A DNA stretch of 24,739 bases from CAYJVP01 sp964373615 (GCA_964373615.1 CAYJVP010000002.1:1-24739); one strand, 5' to 3'; shown: positions 1 to 7,471, counted from the stretch's first letter. A program made the numbers and translations. Notes: generated by a model from the letters alone, not told the origin.

Positions 1-18
1 AGCTTCGAATGGCAAGCC

Positions 19-50
19 AAAATCCGGTCTGGTACCGCCAGCCGGTTTTT
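19..50 (+). terminator. Rho-independent terminator of the gene left of the window
   Basis: An A4 run, CCGG and CTGG (19-32, with single bulged T at 23 and 28) pair with CCAG, CCGG and T5 (38-50) around a short loop. The T-run follows the stem directly. The hairpin ends where the next promoter's -10 begins, so a terminator and a promoter are packed back to back. The gene it terminates is outside the window. Confidence 0.55.
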
Positions 51-58
51 GATATGCT
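50..58 (+). promoter_or_regulatory. Extended -10 promoter, near-leaderless
   Basis: The sequence TGATATGCT fits the extended -10 form TG-N-TATNNT. The predicted transcription start lies about 7 nt downstream, only 2-4 nt before the ATG at 68, so the mRNA would be almost leaderless. I see no good -35 hexamer. The same arrangement recurs at 9825 and 13721. Confidence 0.5.
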
Positions 59-67
59 AATAGCACT

Positions 68-319
68 ATGTCTCTGTTTTGGCGGATCCCTCTTGGCCTT
101 CTCATTATTGCGGCCGGCGTTCACATGGTGATAAAAACAGATTTCTACTACGAACTTGTCGGTGACATTCCCTTTGCGGAGGAAAAATTCGGCGCGGGAG
201 GGACGAGATTTTTTCTCAAACTGTTCGGGGTGGGCGTGAGTTTCATTGGGATGGCCATTGCCACCAATCTCATCGCGGATATGCTGGGTGGATTGGTGGG
301 CGTTTTTGTCCGAAAATAA
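68..319 (+). CDS. Small two-helix membrane protein, function unknown
   Basis: This 83-aa protein has a hydrophobic segment at about residues 5-25 and a second at about 47-75. They are joined by a polar stretch with an acidic and glycine-rich patch (PFAEEKFGAGG). No catalytic motif is visible and I do not recognise a named family. The ATG at 68 lies a few bases after an extended -10 element, which supports this start. It is the first gene of a plus-strand run that continues into a methyltransferase 10 nt downstream, so it is probably co-transcribed with it. The coding assignment rests on position, promoter and a plausible membrane-protein composition, not on homology. Confidence 0.7.
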   Translation: MSLFWRIPLGLLIIAAGVHMVIKTDFYYELVGDIPFAEEKFGAGGTRFFLKLFGVGVSFIGMAIATNLIADMLGGLVGVFVRK

Positions 320-329
320 TTTTCTTCTT

Positions 330-881
330 ATGACTCTTCCTACCGGGCGGGCGCTTCTTGACCCAGGACGCATCTTGACCGAAGCCGGACTCACCCTCGG
401 CCAGCACTACGCGGATTTCGGCTCTGGAACACTCGGGCATTTTGTCATTCCCGCCACCGCCATGGTCGGCAAGACGGGCGTTGTGTACGCCGTCGATATT
501 TTAGAAAGCGCGTTGTCTGCGGTGCAAAGCCGCGCGCAGTTTGAAGGCGTCGGCAATCTTGTGACGGTCTGGGGGGATCTGCAACATCCGAAAGGCACCG
601 CTGCCATTCCCGAACACAGCGCAGATCTCGTCTCGCTCGTCAATGTGTGCGGTCTCCTCAAGAAAGGTCCAAACACGCTTGCGAACGTGAAGCGCGTGCT
701 GAAGGCGGGCGGCCGATTGCTCCTTGTGGATTGGAAAAAAAGTGGCGGGTCGTTTGGCCCTCCCGTGGAGCGTCGGCTCAGTCCCGATGAACTCCAATCA
801 CTCGCACAGGCACAGGGGCTGACCCTCCTTAAATCGTTTGAGGCCGGCCCGCATCACTTTGGGTTGCTCTTCGCGGTGTAG
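330..881 (+). CDS. Class I SAM-dependent methyltransferase
   Basis: The 183-aa product has a Rossmann-type methyltransferase fold. Motif I is ADFGSGTLGHF (residues 28-38). The acidic end of strand 2 is VVYAVDI (51-57), followed by a central SADLVSLVNV strand and VLKAGGRLLLVDWK, the typical post-motif III strand of UbiE/Methyltransf_11-like enzymes. The substrate cannot be read from the sequence; small molecules, lipids or proteins are all possible. The reading frame stays open upstream to 246, but that part overlaps the preceding gene and gives an unlikely N-terminus, so I place the start at the ATG at 330, 10 nt after the upstream stop. It sits between two small membrane proteins. The family is clear, the specific function is not. 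Confidence 0.85.
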   Translation: MTLPTGRALLDPGRILTEAGLTLGQHYADFGSGTLGHFVIPATAMVGKTGVVYAVDILESALSAVQSRAQFEGVGNLVTVWGDLQHPKGTAAIPEHSADLVSLVNVCGLLKKGPNTLANVKRVLKAGGRLLLVDWKKSGGSFGPPVERRLSPDELQSLAQAQGLTLLKSFEAGPHHFGLLFAV

Positions 882-902
882 TTTGGTAAAGTGAGGCCGC
901 GT

Positions 903-1319
903 ATGTTCGATTTCTCGCGTCTTTTCCAATGGTCCTACTGGTTCTCTCTGACGCCTCCGCCCATGGCGACCACCGTTGCTTGGTTTGCCTTTGGCGTGTT
1001 CGCTCTTTTCGTTGTTGCCGGAATTGTCTTGCGCATTCTCGCGCGGCGGAATCCGGAAAATTCGTGGAAAGAGCTCTGGGAGCGTATCGGGCGGGCCGCG
1101 ATCACCATGGGATGCCTGGCGCTTCTCCTCCTTTTTTTCGCCTTCGAGCGCATTCGGCTATTCGGCTCGCACTTTTGGTATCTGCTCTGGCTTGTCGGTC
1201 TTCTCGTTTGGGTGGGATTCATTTTTCATTTCACGACACGCGTTTTGCCGCAGAGGAAAGCAGAGGAAGCACAGGCGCGAGAAAAGGCAAAGTATTTGCC
1301 AAAGCGCCGAAAAAAGTGA
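903..1319 (+). CDS. Membrane protein with three predicted helices, function unknown
   Basis: This 138-aa protein has three strongly hydrophobic segments, near residues 21-44, 62-84 and 87-110. Its C-terminal cytoplasmic-looking tail is highly basic (RKAEEAQ to PKRRKK). A GTG at 891 is in frame, but GTGAGG at 891-896 looks like the ribosome-binding site for the ATG at 903, so I chose 903. The gene ends one base before yraN, implying translational coupling. No enzymatic motif is seen. The basic tail could bind nucleic acid or ribosomes, but that is speculation. Confidence 0.72.
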   Translation: MFDFSRLFQWSYWFSLTPPPMATTVAWFAFGVFALFVVAGIVLRILARRNPENSWKELWERIGRAAITMGCLALLLLFFAFERIRLFGSHFWYLLWLVGLLVWVGFIFHFTTRVLPQRKAEEAQAREKAKYLPKRRKK

Positions 1320-1320
1320 T

Positions 1321-1695
1321 ATGGACGAGCGTCGCGCGCTTGGCAACAAGGGGGAGGCGATCGCGGCGGCGCATCTCAAGAGCCTCGGCTACACGATCAT
1401 GGCCACACAAGCGCGCACGCCGTTTGGAGAGCTTGACCTTGTGGCCGGTGACGGAGAAGAGATCGTTTTCGTTGAGGTAAAAACGCGACAGAGTCTCGCC
1501 TTCGGCTATCCGGAGGAATCGGTCACCCGATCGAAACTCGCCCACGTTGCCGCTTCGGCCGAGGCGTTCCTTGCGTCGCGGTCGTGGGAAGCCCGACCGT
1601 ATCGCATTGATGTTATTTCGATTGTCCTGCTGCCTAACATGTCTCCAGAGCTTACCCACCTCAAGGCCGTTGACAGTGGCGGCGCGCTCTGGTAA
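1321..1695 (+). CDS. yraN: UPF0102 / YraN family endonuclease-like protein
   Basis: At 124 aa this is the usual size for YraN. The N-terminus GNKGEAIAAAHLKSLGY matches the family opening. The core shows the PD-(D/E)XK nuclease-fold signature: GELDLVAGDGEEIVFVEVKTR, with the Asp of ELDLV and the Glu/Lys of VEVK as the metal-site residues. The family's biological role is poorly defined; a Holliday-junction-resolvase-like fold is established, a substrate is not. The ATG at 1321 is chosen because the in-frame extension upstream overlaps the preceding gene entirely. The family often sits near RNA-metabolism and replication genes, and here it precedes nusA. Confidence 0.93.
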   Translation: MDERRALGNKGEAIAAAHLKSLGYTIMATQARTPFGELDLVAGDGEEIVFVEVKTRQSLAFGYPEESVTRSKLAHVAASAEAFLASRSWEARPYRIDVISIVLLPNMSPELTHLKAVDSGGALW

Positions 1696-1752
1696 TCTGA
1701 TTTTGCTGGAACCTGTCGGAAACGACGGGTTTCGTTGTTAACACGCCTCACT

Positions 1753-3045
1753 ATGTCCTCCCCTATTGAACAAGCGATCCGCCAGATTTGCGAAGAAAAA
1801 GGCCTCTCCTATGAAGCGGTGCTCGAGACCATCGAGGCCGCTCTTGCCGCGGCGTACCGAAAAGACTACGGCGAGAAGAACCAAAATATCCTTGCGACGT
1901 TTAATCCAGCGACGGGAGATATTCGCGTCTATGACGTGAAAACGGTTGTCGAAGATGTTGATCTCGAAGAACTTGAACGGAAACTTGAGGAGCGCCGGGC
2001 GCGTGCCGAGGAAGCGGCTTTGGCTCTTGCCGAGGCGCGCGAGCGGGGTGAAGAGGTCGCAGCGGTTGTCATGGAGGGAGGGGAAGATGACGCAGCGCTT
2101 TCGTACAATCCGAAGACGGACCTCATGATTTCCGAGGCCGTGAAAATTAAACCGGACGCCGCGCTCGGCGAGGTGATTCAGACCGAGCTTCCGCAGCCGG
2201 GAGAGTTTGGACGCATGGCGGCCATGACGGCCAAGCAGGTGATTACGCAAAAGTTGCGCGAAGCCGAGCGGGAGATCATTTTCAACGAGTACAAAGAACA
2301 CGAAGGCGAGGTGATGACCGGCACGGTACAGCGTCGCGAAGGGCGCATTGTGCTCGTCGACCTTGGTCGTGTGGCCGGCATTTTGCGTCCCGAGGATCAG
2401 ATTCCGACCGAGCGTTACAATTCAGGCGACAAGATGAAGGTGTACGTGCGACAGGTGAGTCTCACAACCAAGGGTCCGGAAATTTTGTTGTCGCGCACCG
2501 CCGATGAATTGGTGCGTCGCATATTCGAGATGGAGATTCCCGAGGTCGGCGACGGGGTCGTGGAGATCAAAGCGATTGCGCGCGAGGCTGGTTCACGTTC
2601 GAAAGTCGCAGTGGCGACCACAGACAATAATCTCGACCCGATTGGGGCGTGCATCGGCCAGCGCGGCACGCGTATTCAAACCATCATCATGGCCCTCGGC
2701 GGGGAGAAGATTGACATCATTGAATGGAGTGAGGAACCGAAGACGTTTTTAGCTCATGCGCTTGCGCCGGCAAAGGTAAAGGAGGTCGAATTAAACGAGG
2801 ACGACCACAGCGCCGTCGTGCGTGTGGACGCCGACCAGTTGTCGCTTGCCATTGGCAAAGGTGGGCAGAACGTGCGGCTCGCCGCCCGCCTGACGGGCTG
2901 GAAGATCAACGTGAACGAGGTCGGGGCTCCGGAGGCTCCCGTGGGCGAAGCAGCAGATTCTCCCGCTGAGGCAACAACGTCCGAGGACGCGCCGCCAACG
3001 GAGGAGCCGGTCACATCAGCAGACGAATCCGATTCCGCGGCGTAA
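1753..3045 (+). CDS. nusA: Transcription termination/antitermination factor NusA
   Basis: NusA binds RNA polymerase and nascent RNA, modulating pausing, termination and antitermination. This 430-aa product has the RNAP-binding N-terminal domain, whose conserved EFGRMAAMTAKQVITQKLREAERE lies at 151-174. An S1 domain follows (about 185-250), then KH1 with IGQRG at 301-305 and KH2 with IGKGGQNVRLAARL at 367-380. The tail (391-430) is acidic, Ala/Ser/Glu-rich and low in complexity. Residues about 72-125 are an extra charged, helical stretch within the N-terminal domain that typical NusA lacks. A TTG at 1735 is in frame, but the ATG at 1753 gives the canonical N-terminus. infB does not follow; yidC starts 3 nt after the stop. 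Confidence 0.96.
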   Translation: MSSPIEQAIRQICEEKGLSYEAVLETIEAALAAAYRKDYGEKNQNILATFNPATGDIRVYDVKTVVEDVDLEELERKLEERRARAEEAALALAEARERGEEVAAVVMEGGEDDAALSYNPKTDLMISEAVKIKPDAALGEVIQTELPQPGEFGRMAAMTAKQVITQKLREAEREIIFNEYKEHEGEVMTGTVQRREGRIVLVDLGRVAGILRPEDQIPTERYNSGDKMKVYVRQVSLTTKGPEILLSRTADELVRRIFEMEIPEVGDGVVEIKAIAREAGSRSKVAVATTDNNLDPIGACIGQRGTRIQTIIMALGGEKIDIIEWSEEPKTFLAHALAPAKVKEVELNEDDHSAVVRVDADQLSLAIGKGGQNVRLAARLTGWKINVNEVGAPEAPVGEAADSPAEATTSEDAPPTEEPVTSADESDSAA

Positions 3046-3048
3046 CGT

Positions 3049-3819
3049 ATGTTCTTCACTCTGCTCTACCAGCCGCTTTTCAACCTGCTCATCTGGCTTT
3101 ACGATGTGATCCCAGGGGCAGATATCGGTTTTGCCATCATCGGCGTTTCCGTGCTCGTTCGATTTGCGCTTTGGCCGCTCTCCCGCGTGTCGCTCAAGTC
3201 GCAGAAAGCGCTGCAGCAGCTCCAACCAAAACTCGACGCCTTGAAGGAGCAACACAAGGGCAACCAAGAAGCGCTGGCGAAGGCCATGATGGAGCTCTAT
3301 AAATCCGAGAAGGTGAACCCTCTTTCTTCGTGCCTCCCCCTTCTTATCCAGTTGCCGATTTTTTTCGCCTTGTATGCGGTCTTGCAGGACGGGCTGAGTA
3401 CGGACAATCTCGTCCATCTCTATCCGTTCGTGCCAAATCCCGGTTCGATCGACACCTTTTTTTTGAACCGCATTGATCTTGCGCAGCCGCACCTTGTGAT
3501 GGCGGTGATCGCGGGCATCCTTCAATATTTCCAGACCAAGCAGCTCATGGCCCGCCGTCCACCCCCGAACCTTCGGAAGGAAAAGGGCGCGCGCGATGAA
3601 GACATGATGGCGGCCATGAACAAGTCCATGCTCTACGTCATGCCGGTGATGACGGTTGTGATTGGCGCCACGCTCCCAGGAGGACTGACATTGTATTGGA
3701 TTGTGACGAATGTGTTGTCCATCATTCAGCAGCATCTGGTCCTGAAAGGTGGGAAGAATACGCCACCAACATCCGGAACCGGGTTCCGGAGTCCGGAACC
3801 GGGTTCCGGATCTGCCTAA
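3049..3819 (+). CDS. yidC: Membrane protein insertase YidC/Oxa1 (short form)
   Basis: YidC inserts and folds inner-membrane proteins, alone or with SecYEG. This 256-aa version lacks the large periplasmic domain of Gram-negative YidC and resembles the Gram-positive SpoIIIJ type. The hydrophilic-groove arginine is at residue 38 (SVLVRFALWPLS). The basic cytoplasmic hairpin (about 48-90) is followed by NPLSSCLPLLIQLPIFFALY, the family signature. Later hydrophobic segments include LVMAVIAGILQYF and a final GLTLYWIVTNVLSIIQQ. I see no lipobox cysteine at the N-terminus. The last about 16 residues (from TSGTGF) are encoded by two tandem 19-bp palindromes and appear to be a non-conserved addition. 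The gene starts 3 nt after nusA and ends 6 nt before the next gene. Confidence 0.95.
   Translation: MFFTLLYQPLFNLLIWLYDVIPGADIGFAIIGVSVLVRFALWPLSRVSLKSQKALQQLQPKLDALKEQHKGNQEALAKAMMELYKSEKVNPLSSCLPLLIQLPIFFALYAVLQDGLSTDNLVHLYPFVPNPGSIDTFFLNRIDLAQPHLVMAVIAGILQYFQTKQLMARRPPPNLRKEKGARDEDMMAAMNKSMLYVMPVMTVVIGATLPGGLTLYWIVTNVLSIIQQHLVLKGGKNTPPTSGTGFRSPEPGSGSA
3772..3810. repeat. yidC: Two tandem 19-bp near-palindromes inside the yidC 3' end
   Basis: The sequence TCCGGAACCGGGTTCCGGA occurs at 3772-3790 and again, identically, at 3792-3810, one base apart (20-bp period). Each copy is palindromic except at its centre. They lie in the last codons of yidC and encode a Gly/Ser/Pro tail. The pair could form a strong mRNA hairpin just before the stop codon. 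Confidence 0.9.
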
Positions 3820-3825
3820 CGGGGT

Positions 3826-4725
3826 ATGAGTCAAGAACTCGAAGCGGCCATTTTTCGTACCGTGGCGTGGTTTGGCCTTTTTGATGTTCCGGTCACGACC
3901 TTTGAGATCTGGAAGTGGCTGTTGAAGCCAGACCGACGCTACGCGCTTTCTGAAGTTGATGCGGCCCTTTCGGAGAGTGTGGAGCTTGCCACGAAGCTTG
4001 TGCAACGAGATGGATTCACGGCCACGCTCGGAGCGTCGATCCCCGATCTCCTCGATCGTCGTCAGGAGCGCTTTCTTGATGCCGCGCGCAAGTTCAAGAA
4101 GCTCAAAGCCGCGGCGCGTTTCATGAGCGCGATTCCATCGGTGCGCGCCGTGGCCGCATGCAACACGCTCGCCTGGCACCAAACGACACGGGAGAGCGAC
4201 ATTGACCTCTTTGTGCTCTGCGAACCCGGAACCGTGTGGACCACGCGGCTGTGTCTTGTGACGCCCTGTGCGCTTTTGCGCCGACGGCCAGGGGAGGCCG
4301 CGTTCGATCCGTTTTGCTTCAGTTTTTTTCTTGCAAGCGACCGCCTTGATCTCGCGTCTCTCGCCCTCAAACCCGAGGATCCGTACCTGGCCTTTTGGTC
4401 AGTGTCCGTGGTTCCTGTTTTTGATCCGGACGGACTTTTTGATCAGTATCAAACAGCGAATGATTGGACGGACGGATATCTTCCAAACGCTCATCCGCAC
4501 CCAGGACACGAACAGCTCCGCCCAGGTCAAAACGTGCCGCGTCTTTTGCCTCGGGTGCGTTTTTTCGAACCTCTCGCGCGTCGTCTGCAAGAGCGAAAGT
4601 TTCCAAAGGCCATCCGCGACCTTGCCAATCGCGACTCGCGCGTTGTTCTCTCAAACCACATGCTCAAATTCCACGAGAACGATCGCCGAGCGGAATATCG
4701 TGACCGTTGGCACGCTTCTCTATGA
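3826..4725 (+). CDS. Nucleotidyltransferase-superfamily-like protein with N-terminal winged helix
   Basis: The 299-aa product begins with a region (1-65) that reads like a winged helix (TVAWFGLFDVPVTTFEIWKWL...). A helical linker and a nucleotidyltransferase core follow. Residues 106-131 give a strand-helix-strand ending in ESDIDLFVLCE, where D125 and D127 match the D-x-D metal pair of the Pol beta-type fold. The usual Gly-Ser before the helix is degenerate (ACNTLAWHQTTRESD). A later strand, DPFCFSFFLASDRLDL, resembles the third core strand, but I cannot identify a clear third carboxylate, so activity is uncertain. The ATGA overlap with the following O-antigen ligase-like gene suggests a shared role in surface polysaccharide, though the substrate is unknown. 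Confidence 0.7.
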   Translation: MSQELEAAIFRTVAWFGLFDVPVTTFEIWKWLLKPDRRYALSEVDAALSESVELATKLVQRDGFTATLGASIPDLLDRRQERFLDAARKFKKLKAAARFMSAIPSVRAVAACNTLAWHQTTRESDIDLFVLCEPGTVWTTRLCLVTPCALLRRRPGEAAFDPFCFSFFLASDRLDLASLALKPEDPYLAFWSVSVVPVFDPDGLFDQYQTANDWTDGYLPNAHPHPGHEQLRPGQNVPRLLPRVRFFEPLARRLQERKFPKAIRDLANRDSRVVLSNHMLKFHENDRRAEYRDRWHASL

Positions 4726-5993
4726 GGTCAAGGATCGTTCATATCCTGACCGCGGCCGTTCTGTTCTTGCTCCCCTGGCAGACGCGATGGATTTTTTCTT
4801 CCCCGACCCTAAACGGCGGGGAATGGGAGTATGGGAAGGTGAGTTTGTATGCGACCGAGATCCTTGTTCTCGTGGCGTTTCTTCTCCGCGGTCGGCTTGA
4901 GATTCCCAACACGGCGCGACGGTTGGTTGTTCCGGCCGCGTTCTTGTCCTTCGTCCTCGTCCTGTCGGCCGCTTTCGGCGCCGACCCCATCTTGTCCGTG
5001 TCTCTGCTCATCCACCCACTCGCAGCCCTCCTCTTTTTTTTCTTGCTGCTCGATACCCGCACGTCGACAGGACTTGTCGTGAAGAGTTTTCTTTTAGGCC
5101 TCGTGGCACCCGCCGCTCTCGGCTGGTTCCAGGCGCTTTCCGGGTGGAGCCCGGCCTCGACCCTTCTCGGACTTTCTGAACATCTCGCCACAACACCCGG
5201 TGTGGCGGTTGTCGAGAGCGGCACGATGCGTTGGCTTCGCGCGTACGGGTCTTTTTCGCACCCGAACGTGTTCGGCGGTTTTCTCGCCGTTGCCATCGTG
5301 GTTGTTGCTTGGCAACTTTATAAGGGCCGACGAGAGGACCGGCGTCTTCCACTCACGTTGTTTGTCCTGTTTCTCTCAACACTTGTTGTGACCTTTTCTC
5401 GCTCCGCGTGGCTTGCCGCGGGGATGGCGGCAGCGGTTGGCAGCGGATGCGTCCTTTGGTTTCGCAAAGCGCTTCCGCGCGACGCCTTGCCGTTCATCGC
5501 ACTCTCGCTTGCCACGCTTCTTGTGACCGCAGGCATTTTTTGGCAGCCATTATTCACGCGCTTCGACTCCTCCGCGCGGCTCGAAGCGAAGTCCCTTGAG
5601 GAACGGCAAAGTCAATACACAGCGCTCGACAATGTCTCCCGGCGAAATCCTCTGACCGGGGTCGGATACGGCGCCTACACCCTCGCCCTTTCCGAAGCGT
5701 TTCCTGGATTTGCGTCGTGGAGTTATCAGCCGATCCATAACGTGCCGCTGCTCATCCTCTCCGAAATCGGCCTCCTTGGTTTCCTGTGCGCCTTTTTTTT
5801 CGTGCTGCGTATCGACCAACTGAACTGGCGGCGGCGTCAAGCCACGCGTGGAATTTTTGCCCTGACGCTCGGGACGGCTCTTCTCACCGTTGCCTTGTTT
5901 GACCATTATCTTTGGAGCTCCTGGCCAGGATTGGCGCTTGTCGCGCTTGTTTTGGCTCTAAAGGTTAAGTGGCTCGTTGAGGCGGAGTCGTAA
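4722..5993 (+). CDS. O-antigen ligase / polymerase (Wzy/WaaL-like) membrane protein
   Basis: The 423-aa protein has about ten to eleven hydrophobic segments across its length. The Wzy_C/O-antigen ligase pattern is present: YGSFSHPNVFGGFLAV in the middle, a loop of about 65 residues with RNPLTGVGYGAYT, then PIHNVPLLILSEIGLLGFL, with the conserved histidine before the C-terminal helices. These proteins polymerise or transfer undecaprenyl-linked glycans at the outer face of the membrane. The ATG at 4722 overlaps the upstream stop as ATGA; the in-frame TTG at 4707 is less likely. No glycosyltransferases are present in the window, so the glycan is unknown. Ligase versus polymerase cannot be decided from sequence. 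Confidence 0.87.
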   Translation: MRSRIVHILTAAVLFLLPWQTRWIFSSPTLNGGEWEYGKVSLYATEILVLVAFLLRGRLEIPNTARRLVVPAAFLSFVLVLSAAFGADPILSVSLLIHPLAALLFFFLLLDTRTSTGLVVKSFLLGLVAPAALGWFQALSGWSPASTLLGLSEHLATTPGVAVVESGTMRWLRAYGSFSHPNVFGGFLAVAIVVVAWQLYKGRREDRRLPLTLFVLFLSTLVVTFSRSAWLAAGMAAAVGSGCVLWFRKALPRDALPFIALSLATLLVTAGIFWQPLFTRFDSSARLEAKSLEERQSQYTALDNVSRRNPLTGVGYGAYTLALSEAFPGFASWSYQPIHNVPLLILSEIGLLGFLCAFFFVLRIDQLNWRRRQATRGIFALTLGTALLTVALFDHYLWSSWPGLALVALVLALKVKWLVEAES

Positions 5994-6017
5994 GTTATTT
6001 ATGGGGTCAGTTCGATC

Positions 6018-6623
6018 TTATTTTGTTTGCGATGATTCGTAGCTATTAAAATTATTGCCTTTATCGATGTCTATTTGAAACGGAATTTCATGGATATAGG
6101 CGTTTTGCATGGCGATCATGTTCTTATCAGCAACTGCGAGCGAGATTAATTTTTCCAATGAAAGGTTGGATTTCGTCGTTACAACTATTCTACCTCGCGG
6201 ATGAGGAATCACGAGATAATTACCATTTCCGTCTGTCCGAGCGGAAAGAATATACGTCGTCCCAACACGTAAAAGCGATTGGCCCTCTACGAGAGACAAT
6301 ATTCCGTTTTCATACCCACCTTCTTGATTGAGAATAACAGAGCCAACCAAAGTCCCTTTGATATTCTGAATAACTTGAACTTCATATTGTGTTAATGGTC
6401 CGGTCTCTCCAGCGGTTTGACCTATCTTTTTGGTTATTTTTCCAACAAAAACAACATGCGACACTCCAACAAGCACACGATCGTCATCTAAACCATCGAT
6501 GAGTCGTACCTCGATCGAACGCACGAAAGGAAAAATTATCAGGTTTGCATGAACGGCAATACCCAAGACAAACACGCACAGCAACGCCAAACTACAAACG
6601 ATTATTTTTTTACGATTGGACAT
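6018..6623 (-). CDS. Exported protein of unknown function, AT-rich, probably acquired
   Basis: This 201-aa protein starts with a basic MSNRKK followed by a hydrophobic stretch (about 7-33), which is a signal peptide or anchor. The rest looks like an extracellular beta-rich domain: VLVGVSHVVFVGKI, then a YEVQVIQNIKGTLVGSVILNQEGGY segment and TYILSARTDGNGNYLVIPHPRGRIVV. I recall similar architecture in small secreted proteins of Firmicutes but cannot name a family. It lies 12 nt downstream of the metalloprotease gene on the same strand, so the two are probably one transcript. The pair converges on the plus-strand gene that ends at 5993, with no obvious terminator between them. Base composition is clearly more AT-rich than in the flanking genes. 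Confidence 0.75.
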   Translation of the reverse strand: MSNRKKIIVCSLALLCVFVLGIAVHANLIIFPFVRSIEVRLIDGLDDDRVLVGVSHVVFVGKITKKIGQTAGETGPLTQYEVQVIQNIKGTLVGSVILNQEGGYENGILSLVEGQSLLRVGTTYILSARTDGNGNYLVIPHPRGRIVVTTKSNLSLEKLISLAVADKNMIAMQNAYIHEIPFQIDIDKGNNFNSYESSQTK

Positions 6624-6635
6624 AGGTGTGCATTA

Positions 6636-7133
6636 TTATGGATAGAGAGATGAGTAATCACTCTTATCATGTGTGCCAAGTGCTGTATCCCACGATGAAG
6701 CATACATCACGTTATTAATAATTGAGTGAGCCAGGCCTAATGAATGACCAAGCTCATGGGTACAAACGCTTTGTTTTGCACTGGACGACAACGAACCCAT
6801 ATAAGCCTTGTTCAAATAAAGCGCGTCTGCACCGACACGTTGCGTCCAATTTCCATACCACGCATACCATGACGCGGTAGAGTTAACCTCCTTGAACGTG
6901 AGATCCTCAATCGTATATATCGTATCAGGTGTGATATTTATTTTTCCTAATGCATTCCATGTGGAAATAGCAGAAGAACATTGAGAGGAATACGTTGTCG
7001 TTCCACCCCAAGCAATTTTTGTGCCGTCAACAGAAGATTTTCCTGAAAGATAGCGTGTTGCGGCATCCACAGACAAACCACTAAAGAAAAAACTGAAAAG
7101 GACCATCAAAACGGAAACTATCTTTGGCCTCAT
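6636..7133 (-). CDS. Secreted matrixin-like zinc metalloprotease
   Basis: The 165-aa protein has a signal peptide (1-24, likely cut after VDA). A small metzincin domain follows, with the zinc motif HELGHSLGLAH at 126-136 (zinc ligands H126, H130, H136; catalytic E127). A Met-turn candidate is M143 (NNVMY), and the ending THDKSDYSSLYP resembles the D-x-x-x-L-x-x-LY close of matrixins (M10). No cysteine-switch propeptide is seen, so it may be active on secretion or held in check in another way. It is the first gene of a two-gene minus-strand unit. Its lower GC and codon choice set it apart from the surrounding GC-rich genes, suggesting horizontal transfer. The substrate is unknown. Confidence 0.88.
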   Translation of the reverse strand: MRPKIVSVLMVLFSFFFSGLSVDAATRYLSGKSSVDGTKIAWGGTTTYSSQCSSAISTWNALGKINITPDTIYTIEDLTFKEVNSTASWYAWYGNWTQRVGADALYLNKAYMGSLSSSAKQSVCTHELGHSLGLAHSIINNVMYASSWDTALGTHDKSDYSSLYP

Positions 7134-7407
7134 ATGTTTGAAATGGATGAATAATTCAAACCCATGCCCAGGTTCTCATCTATACTAAGGTCTTGTCAAA
7201 CAGATTTTTGATAACTGTGGACAACTCATCCAACACTAAAAGTTCGAATGAAAATAACATCCTCTCGAAACTTGTCCTATCCTCCGGATGCGCCTTTGTT
7301 TAGTGACAATCCACCCCGAGGCTCCCCAGAGGGGTCCCTTCTTGACACCTAGATTTTCGCTTATAAGGGCCTGTTCCCAAATGCCCTTTTTCCGCCAATC
7401 GCCAATC

Positions 7408-7471
7408 GCCGAAGGCGATCCGCTGCGGCGGAAGGCGATCCGCTGCGGCGGAAGGCGGATCCGCCTTCGGC
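7408..7471. repeat. Tandem 20-bp repeat followed by an 18-bp perfect palindrome
   Basis: The unit gaaggcgatccgctgcggcg occurs at 7411-7430 and 7431-7450. A third, diverged start at 7451-7468 forms the perfect palindrome gaaggcggatccgccttc. An outer perfect 10-bp inverted repeat, gccgaaggcg (7408-7417) / cgccttcggc (7462-7471), brackets the block. A shorter tandem, CGCCAAT twice, precedes it. It lies inside the MITE-like element. Confidence 0.85.

Noticed and set aside
246..329. N-terminal extension of the methyltransferase from 246
   Set aside because: It overlaps the upstream gene by 74 nt and encodes a non-family-like peptide. The ATG at 330 fits spacing and homology.
3016..4182. 388-aa minus-strand open frame opposite yidC and the following gene
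   Set aside because: It is rich in Arg/His with no domain or signal, and lies opposite two well-supported genes. It is a shadow of high-GC coding sequence.
7165..7210. Possible minus-strand promoter for the metalloprotease (TTGACA near TATAGAT)
   Set aside because: The two hexamers are only about 9 nt apart, too close for a sigma-70 promoter. TATAGAT alone is too weak to call.
7216..7224. Single DnaA-box-like TTGTCCACA (minus strand) near the AT-rich island
   Set aside because: One imperfect box with no cluster, no AT-rich unwinding element and no dnaA or dnaN nearby. Not enough for an origin.
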